DNA of 64,000 nucleotides from contig BTPP01000012.1 of NCBI GenBank assembly GCA_037102815.1, positions 558,001 to 622,000 on the forward strand, given 5' to 3'. This stretch comes from Neurospora intermedia. Lineage: Eukaryota; Ascomycota; Sordariomycetes; Sordariales; Sordariaceae. Of the stretch, positions 58,868 through 64,000 are shown piece by piece. The translations under genes and the position numbers were made by a program. Under the pieces are notes generated by a model that saw only the letters and a program-made list of their open reading frames with translations, did no database searches and was not told the origin of the DNA. Every line of letters starts with the position of its first letter. Within the stretch, counting starts at the first letter, position 1.

Positions 58868-60431
58868 CAATAGCCCCAACGCAAAATCACGAATCATCAA
58901 CTTCCTCCATCGCAATCGGCCCCTCTTCCAAGTAGCCATCGCCCAGCTTTTCGGCGCCTTGATGAACCTCTCTGCTCGTCTTCTCGAACTTTCTGGCGAA
59001 GGGAAGGAAGGGGGAGAAGAAAAAGAAGGAAAAGCAGGAATGCACCCCTTCCAGATCCTCTTTGCTCGCATGTTCCTGACTAGCCTTCTCTCGCTTCTTT
59101 ACATGCACTGGAAAAAGGTCGAGTTTGCGCCGTGGGGGAGGAGGGAGGTGCGGTGGTTGTTGGTTTTGCGGGGTGTTACTGGGTTTGTGAGTACCTCCAC
59201 TTTTAATTCCTTTTCTTCCCATGGCTGCCGCATGGTTCATTGATTGCTGGTTGTGGTAGGATTGAAAGGGTGAAGGAATGAATATTGTGACAACTAGTGT
59301 GAATGGAGGGGGAAGAAAAGGACTCCAGTAGTTGAATGAGAACTGACAAGAGATAAACAGTTCGGCATCTTCCCCCTCTGGTACTCCATGCTCTATCTCC
59401 CCATTGCCGAAGCAACAGTCATCACCTTTTTGGCTCCCTCCCTCTCAGGCTACCTCGCCCACCTGCTTCTCAAAGACCCCTTCACCAAAAAAGAGCAAAT
59501 AGCCAGCTTCGTCGCCTTGGCAGGCGTCATCCTAATCGCCCGCCCTATTTCCTTCTTGTTTTCCTCGCCCTCCTCCTCCTCCACCTCCACCTCAACAACC
59601 GTCTCACCCTCTTTTGATCCCACTACCAACGTTACCTCCCCCACCTCCCCCGCCATTAATAATATCACCGACGACATCCCCCCCTCCCTCCGCCTCCTAG
59701 GCATCGTCTCCGCCCTACTCAGCGTCCTCGGCGCATCCGCCGCCTTCACCACCATCCGCGCCCTCGGCCCGTCCACCCACCCTTTAATCTCCGTCAACTA
59801 CTTCAGCCTATGGTGCACCTTCGTCTCCTTACTAGCCTTGCTTCTCTGCCCCTTGCTTGGCATCGGCCAGGAAGCTACAGACCTGGTACCCGCTATTCGC
59901 TGGGGTCTGCCCAGGGGGGTGTATCAATGGGGACTATTGATAGGGTTGGGCGTCGCTGGGTTTGTGATGCAGTTTTTGTTGACGTCTGGGTTGGGGGCTG
60001 GACCTGGTAAGGACGGGGATGAGGGGAAGAAGGTCGGTGAGGGTGAGGGTGAGGGTGAAAGGAGAAGGGACCGACGGGTGACGATGACGAAAGGAGCAAC
60101 GAAGTCGAATCGGGCGACGGCCATGATTTATACGCAGATGCTGTTCGCAGCGGGGTTTGATAAATGGGTGTTTGGACGGACCATGAGTGGGTGGAGTGTA
60201 GTTGGCTGTGGGCTAATCGTTGGAAGTGCGTTGTGGGCTGTTTTGGGAAAGGAGACGGGTGCAGAAAAGGAAGGGGTGAGGAGTGGACAGGAGGGTGCGG
60301 ATTTGGAGATGGCTGGGGGTATGAGGGAAAGCAGGACGGAGAGTGACGAAGAAGAGGAAGGTGTGCCGATGTTGAGAGGGACAGGAGTAGAAGAAGGGGT
60401 CGTATCTAGGGACCAACGGACTGATGACTGA
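58868..60431 (+). pseudogene. DMT/EamA-type membrane transporter, main part (disrupted gene)
   Basis: This continues the frame from 51,292: without element D and one ggccc, codons run GGC-CCC-AAT with no shift. Exon 1 ends at 59,186, an intron follows (59,187-59,360, gtgagt...acag, with an actgac branch site at about 59,342), and exon 2 is 59,361-60,431. The full protein would be 567 residues. About ten membrane segments are visible, with EamA features: RGVTGFFGIFPLWYSMLYLP, EATVITFLAPSLSGYLA and the second-half ALLSVLGASAAFTTIRALG. The loop after TM8 and the C-terminus are acidic/basic and low in complexity. Such proteins export metabolites or nucleotide sugars; the substrate is unknown. No stop or frameshift besides the insertion. 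An ATG at 58,961 could start a truncated product under LTR control, lacking the N-terminal tail. Confidence 0.85.
59187..59360 (+). other. Intron of the transporter gene
   Basis: 174 bp, phase 0, donor gtgagtacc and acceptor ataaacag. Removal joins GVTGF to FGIFPLWYS, which restores the expected family sequence. Confidence 0.75.
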
Positions 60432-60584
60432 TGTGGTCTGTTCACGAGCAGCCTTCTATAGAATAACCAGATTGCGAACGCACTGAAAGCATATTGGTCA
60501 GCCGCGAGCCAAGTGAGACAAGAAGGAAAACCTGGGTTGAGACTTGGCCCTTCTCTAATCCTTGGACGCTCTCCGTTCTCTTCT

Positions 60585-61893
60585 GCCCGAGGAACTGGTG
60601 CAGCGACTGCCGGAGACATACGTCGATAGGAACGCCTTTGAAGATGGCCAGACGGCAGCTTTCCCATTGTCATAATTTGAGTGCACGGGTGAATTAAAGA
60701 CTTCTATGCCAGAGGTAAAAGAGTACCGCAGGGTCAGGATAAGGGAGGAGAAGATTGAGGGAGTTGCTCAGAGTAGGTATCGAGGTGAAGGTTGGTGCTT
60801 CTCGAGTTACGTTGCTAAGCAGATGCGATCATTGTCAGTGGCGTTGCATAATACTAACCGGACTGAATGGGGTTGTGGTGGGATAAGAGCGTCACCCAAG
60901 TTGATAACCGAGAGGACTTTGTCACCGTGACATTTGACGATGGGACATCAACCTCAGGGACTCTTCTTGTGGCTTGCGATGGTGCCAACTCAGTGATTCG
61001 CCGTGCCTTGTTCCCGGAGGCGCAGTATCCGAGGTACCGGATTCCAGTGAGGGTGATGGGTGTCAGACTCGACTGCTCAAAGGAAGAAATTGAGCCGGTT
61101 AGGATGCTTGATCCGTTCTTCCTGCAAGGGAGTTGTCCTGCGACAAGGTCGTATGTTTACATCAGCGGTAGGAACGCATTCCAGATTCCGCTAGTGAGAT
61201 GTCTCGGTGAGGTGTTGACATGAGAATACCTCTAGTCCTCGATGCGCCCGGGAACTACCCCGATAAGCGGAAGAATAAGTACACTGTCCAGGTTGTCGTC
61301 TCGTGGCCCATCCGCAGTGACGTGCTTGGGCGATCGCCACCCATCCCGGTTCCCGATACCAATGATAAGAAACTGGGGCTTCTCAAGATGGACGTTTGCT
61401 GGGTCATGGAGCGAGCCCTTCAAATCACTCGTCTGTAATGCTCCCGCATGCACTGAAGTGAAACGTCTCAACCTGACGGACTGGGCACCAACAAAGGGGC
61501 TGCGAAGTAGAGGTCGAGTGGCGCTTGTGGGAGATGCCTTGCATCCCATGGCCATGTGTAAGTTTTTCGTCTTTCCGTGGAAAGTAAATGCGACTGACCT
61601 AACGCCTGCGTCTAGACCGCGGTGAGGGGGCGAACCATGCCATCTTGGACGTACTCAGGTTTGCGCAATAGGTTCTTCCGCACCTGGAAGATACGACTGC
61701 GGGGTTGCGGAATGCCATTGACAGGTACGAGGACTTGGTGATTGCCAGAGCGCGCCCGGCGGTGTTTGCTTCCCGACAAGCGTGTATTGATGCGCACTGG
61801 TGGCAACGAATCAGTGGCAACAGTCCTCTATTGAGCAGACGAACTCCAAGGGTGGAATTCTTGGAGGAAGATGTTCGTGTATGGTCCGACTGA
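60585..61893 (+). pseudogene. FAD-dependent monooxygenase, decayed
   Basis: It resembles class A flavoprotein monooxygenases (PF01494), often hydroxylases of aromatic or polyketide compounds. Near 60,585-60,760 PEELVQRLPETYVDRNAF and TGELKTSMPE-like sequence fits the part after the Rossmann fold; the N-terminal GxGxxG is missing. From 60,867 come FVTVTFDDGTSTSGTLLVACD and GANSVIRRALFPEA (usual 'DLLVGADG.hSaVR'). Near 61,280-61,310 is YTVQVVVSW. Near 61,515-61,557 is RVALVGDALHPMAM, then a 58-bp intron (61,558-61,615, gtaagt...tctag), then YRGEGANHAILDVLR. The frame changes near 61,390, and TAG at 61,669-61,671 interrupts the following FAQ.VLPHLEDTTAGL. The C-terminus reaches 61,893. Multiple lesions make it a pseudogene; small introns may explain some frame changes upstream. 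Confidence 0.75.
61558..61615 (+). other. Intron of the monooxygenase pseudogene
   Basis: 58 bp, gtaagtttt...ctgacctaac...gtctag, with donor, branch and acceptor all close to fungal consensus. It splits the Tyr codon before RGEGANHA. Confidence 0.8.
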
Positions 61894-62482
61894 GTAGCGG
61901 TGACGAGGAGTTCAGATGGAGCTCCCATTGCCCGCTGGGAGAAGAAAAGAAATTCTTGGCAGTGAGGATTGGAAGCGTGATGCTGATAGCAAGTCCCTTG
62001 GGCAGAAGTGAAAAAGAAAGATAATCCTTCACCATCTGATAACCCAGTCACGGCAAGTAGAGAACATAATCTTGCAGTTTTTGCCCATTGGATGCCTAAC
62101 CTACCTACCTGGGGTTTTGTGCTCTAACGCCTCGCATCGTGCTTGCCATCCTTCATCCTCAAAGTTGCTCCTTCCCTTTCACGCCCCCGTATCAGCTAAC
62201 AGTACAACCTCTCCAATGCTTCAAGGGCTGGTGAATTCATGATCTTCAGGGGATTGTCAGTCCGGGTTCCCGGGACTCTAGAGAGAGAGGAGAGGTGCCA
62301 GCGAGGTTACCACACTAAGTCACCAGTCACCAGTCACAGAAAAAAAAGGAAAACTGGAATATCAGATATGAATCGCACTTGAAACCTCGCGCCATATCAA
62401 AAGGAAACACAACCGCTTCTCGCACATACATCAGGGGAAGACTGCCGAAAATATGTCAGCAAAAAGGAAAGCGGAGCAAAAG
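61894..62482. other. Intergenic, no gene recognised
   Basis: GC-normal sequence with short frames only. A run of four T on the - strand directly beyond the 5S gene (62,477-62,482) serves as its likely RNA polymerase III terminator. Confidence 0.35.
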
Positions 62483-62601
62483 ACATACAACACCAGGGAT
62501 TCGCTGGTCGTCACCGACCCAACTACTAGTCTGGCCCTCACTGGCTTATCTATGGGAGAGCGGACGGGATCCCGAGTTTTCCAGTGGGTATGGTCGTATG
62601 T
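62483..62601 (-). rRNA. 5S ribosomal RNA
   Basis: 119 nt on the - strand, beginning ACATACGACCATACCC and ending TGGTGTTGTATGT. The two ends pair over nine bases (helix I), and CCCACTGG pairs with CCAGTGAGGG (helix II). The conserved GGGATCCCGTCCGCTC, the internal promoter A-box-like AGATAAGCC, and GTAGTTGGGTCGGTGACGAC are all present, so the gene looks intact. A tcttttg terminator follows. It stands alone rather than in an rDNA unit, as is usual in Neurospora and many filamentous ascomycetes with dispersed 5S genes. Apparent protein frames at 62,379-62,669 are translations of this gene. Confidence 0.95.
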
Positions 62602-64000
62602 GTTGTTTAACGTTCAAACGGGGTATTATAAAGGGCAATTGCTACACTGGAATAGTCCTTGAATTTTAGGTCGGTCGGTGTCGCGCGTTGTTTGCCCGAC
62701 CGGAAGAAGCGAGGGGGGACGCGGGAGACACTCAGCAATTACTGTCCACATGCTAGAGAAGCAGTCTCTATAACAAACAAAATAAAGCTTTGGCTACTTG
62801 GTTTCTGTGTAATACGTTGCATTGGAATAATTGTGATAGAGAATGAAGTGAAATGTAATCCAAACACGAAGGGGGATGAAGGAAGATTGGACAGGAATGT
62901 AAACATCGTCAGCGTTTACACTTTCCAACCGAATCGCAAACGGATAGCATCAAAAATAAATCTAAGTCGTGTTCTCGTCATTTGTTCCATATTATCGTGC
63001 GCAGCCTCCGATCCAACTCACCGATCTGTGCTTCACCAGACCCTTTCCAAACCCCACCAATTTAGGCCCGTAATATGTCGATGTTCGCAAACTATTATGA
63101 AACCCATCAAGCTGAAACGGAGAACTAGGCCCGGTGAAATTTTCATTTTTATCTTGACATATCGTGGCTTGTTGGAAAGAAGTGATTTGCCCGATTTTTC
63201 TGGTCGTCTCCCGATGCATCGCTGTCCCCAGTTGATGCCACAGGGTAGTAATCTTCGTCTCAACGCCTTCATCGGAGTCCAAATCGCTCGGGTTATCCGT
63301 CCACAGTGTGGAGTTTTTCGTTCTTCTGTGATTTTGCTTGCTTGGTATTTCCTGCTCCTTCCTGCTCATGCTCCTCCCCTCTCTTCCCCTGAGGCTCGCC
63401 TTTCCTTCTCGTCACACATGCAGGACGGACCCTCGCTTCTTGATGATCCTTCGCTAACCGAACACCGAACAATAGCATTCACCCTCTCTGGTCGGTCTGC
63501 CCGCTTGCAGTGATTTTGCCTTTACATCTTTTCTGTTACACGTCGATACCACGCAGATATGACCTCCGCGATAATCACTTATCAACATAGAGCAAAAAAA
63601 AAAAAAATTTTAAAAAAAAATAAGAACTGTAGTAGCATGGGAATAGGTAAATCCCTGTGCGCACCGCCTTACAACTCGCTGTCCCTATTGTTACAATTCT
63701 TGTAGCCCACCCCCACTTCCTAGAGGTAGCCATCGGTCGAAGCCCCGTGTAGCTACTATTCGATTTCCATTCACACCTAGCAAGGACTGTTGACGTCGGG
63801 AGAGCAAGAGACGGATCATATAGCAAAGCTAGAACTGTTGTGGGGATGATGGGTGGATGGGGATAGGGGCCCTGAGAACTCCATGCCGTCAGTGTAAGGT
63901 ACCTATCGGGAGAAGTTCTACCGAAGTGAGGAGTTGATCACGAGAAATGCGTGTTGTTCGCGAGACGGTTGACATTGAGCAACGTTTTCAGGTATGGTGT
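62602..64000. other. Intergenic, no supported gene
   Basis: GC-normal. A 284-codon open frame (62,659-63,513, + strand) has no recognisable domain, unusual composition and a dense counter-frame on the other strand, so I do not call it a gene. An A/T-rich homopolymer tract lies at 63,594-63,621. The promoter of the 5S gene is internal, so nothing upstream of it is required. Confidence 0.3.

Noticed and set aside
59450-60673. Several long frames antisense to the transporter
   Set aside because: GC-rich coding sequence leaves open counter-frames; the + strand shows the family motifs and splice sites.
62379-62669. Two overlapping + strand frames (96 and 69 codons)
   Set aside because: They are translations of the reverse complement of the 5S rRNA gene.
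62659-63513. 284-codon + strand frame
   Set aside because: No domain, signal or homology that I can recognise; composition is patchy and the opposite strand is also open. A search of protein databases would settle it.

Overview
The window looks like a filamentous ascomycete chromosome (Pezizomycotina, probably Sordariomycete-like; inferred from short introns with GTAAGT/GTGAGT donors, fungal gene families, a lone dispersed-type 5S rRNA gene and heavy RIP-like mutation). Two GC-rich euchromatic margins (about 1-3,350 and 50,230-64,000) flank a 47-kb AT-rich island almost free of CpA/TpG, the signature of repeat-induced point mutation (C:G to T:A).

The island can be decomposed into nested transposons whose ends and target duplications are readable. 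A LINE (about 3,360 to about 49,900, + strand) is split inside its endonuclease domain by Ty3/gypsy element A (5,706-47,021, - strand; 292-bp LTRs; TSD actac). A is split twice. First comes a Fot1/pogo-like DNA transposon (7,101-21,857; 93-bp TIRs; TSD TA), itself split in its transposase frame by Ty3/gypsy element B (10,020-21,458; 391-bp LTRs; TSD cttag). Second comes Ty3/gypsy element C (26,117-45,165, - strand; 276-bp LTRs; TSD gtaat), which carries a Helitron (about 31,060-42,050) between its gag and protease. Coding domains are recognisable because premature stops fall at former Gln/Trp codons and catalytic Asp, Cys and His codons have become Asn or Tyr.

Right of the island, another Ty3/gypsy chromovirus, D (51,293-58,862; 309-bp LTRs; TSD ggccc), sits in the first coding exon of a DMT/EamA-type membrane transporter. 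Apart from D the gene is open and in frame (567 codons, one 174-bp intron). Downstream lie a decayed FAD-dependent monooxygenase (60,585-61,893) and a complete 119-nt 5S rRNA gene (62,483-62,601, - strand). At the left margin are a partial coiled-coil protein gene with a frame break at a G7 run and the C-terminal remnant of a BAHD-type acyltransferase.

The most unusual signals are long reading frames antisense to pol, next to the 3' LTR, in both A and D: D's encodes a Cys-rich plus coiled-coil protein, A's a Pro-rich plus coiled-coil protein whose frame continues across the later DNA-transposon insertion. Element B carries an extra sense frame after pol. These may be accessory genes of fungal Ty3 elements. 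No live autonomous transposon is visible.
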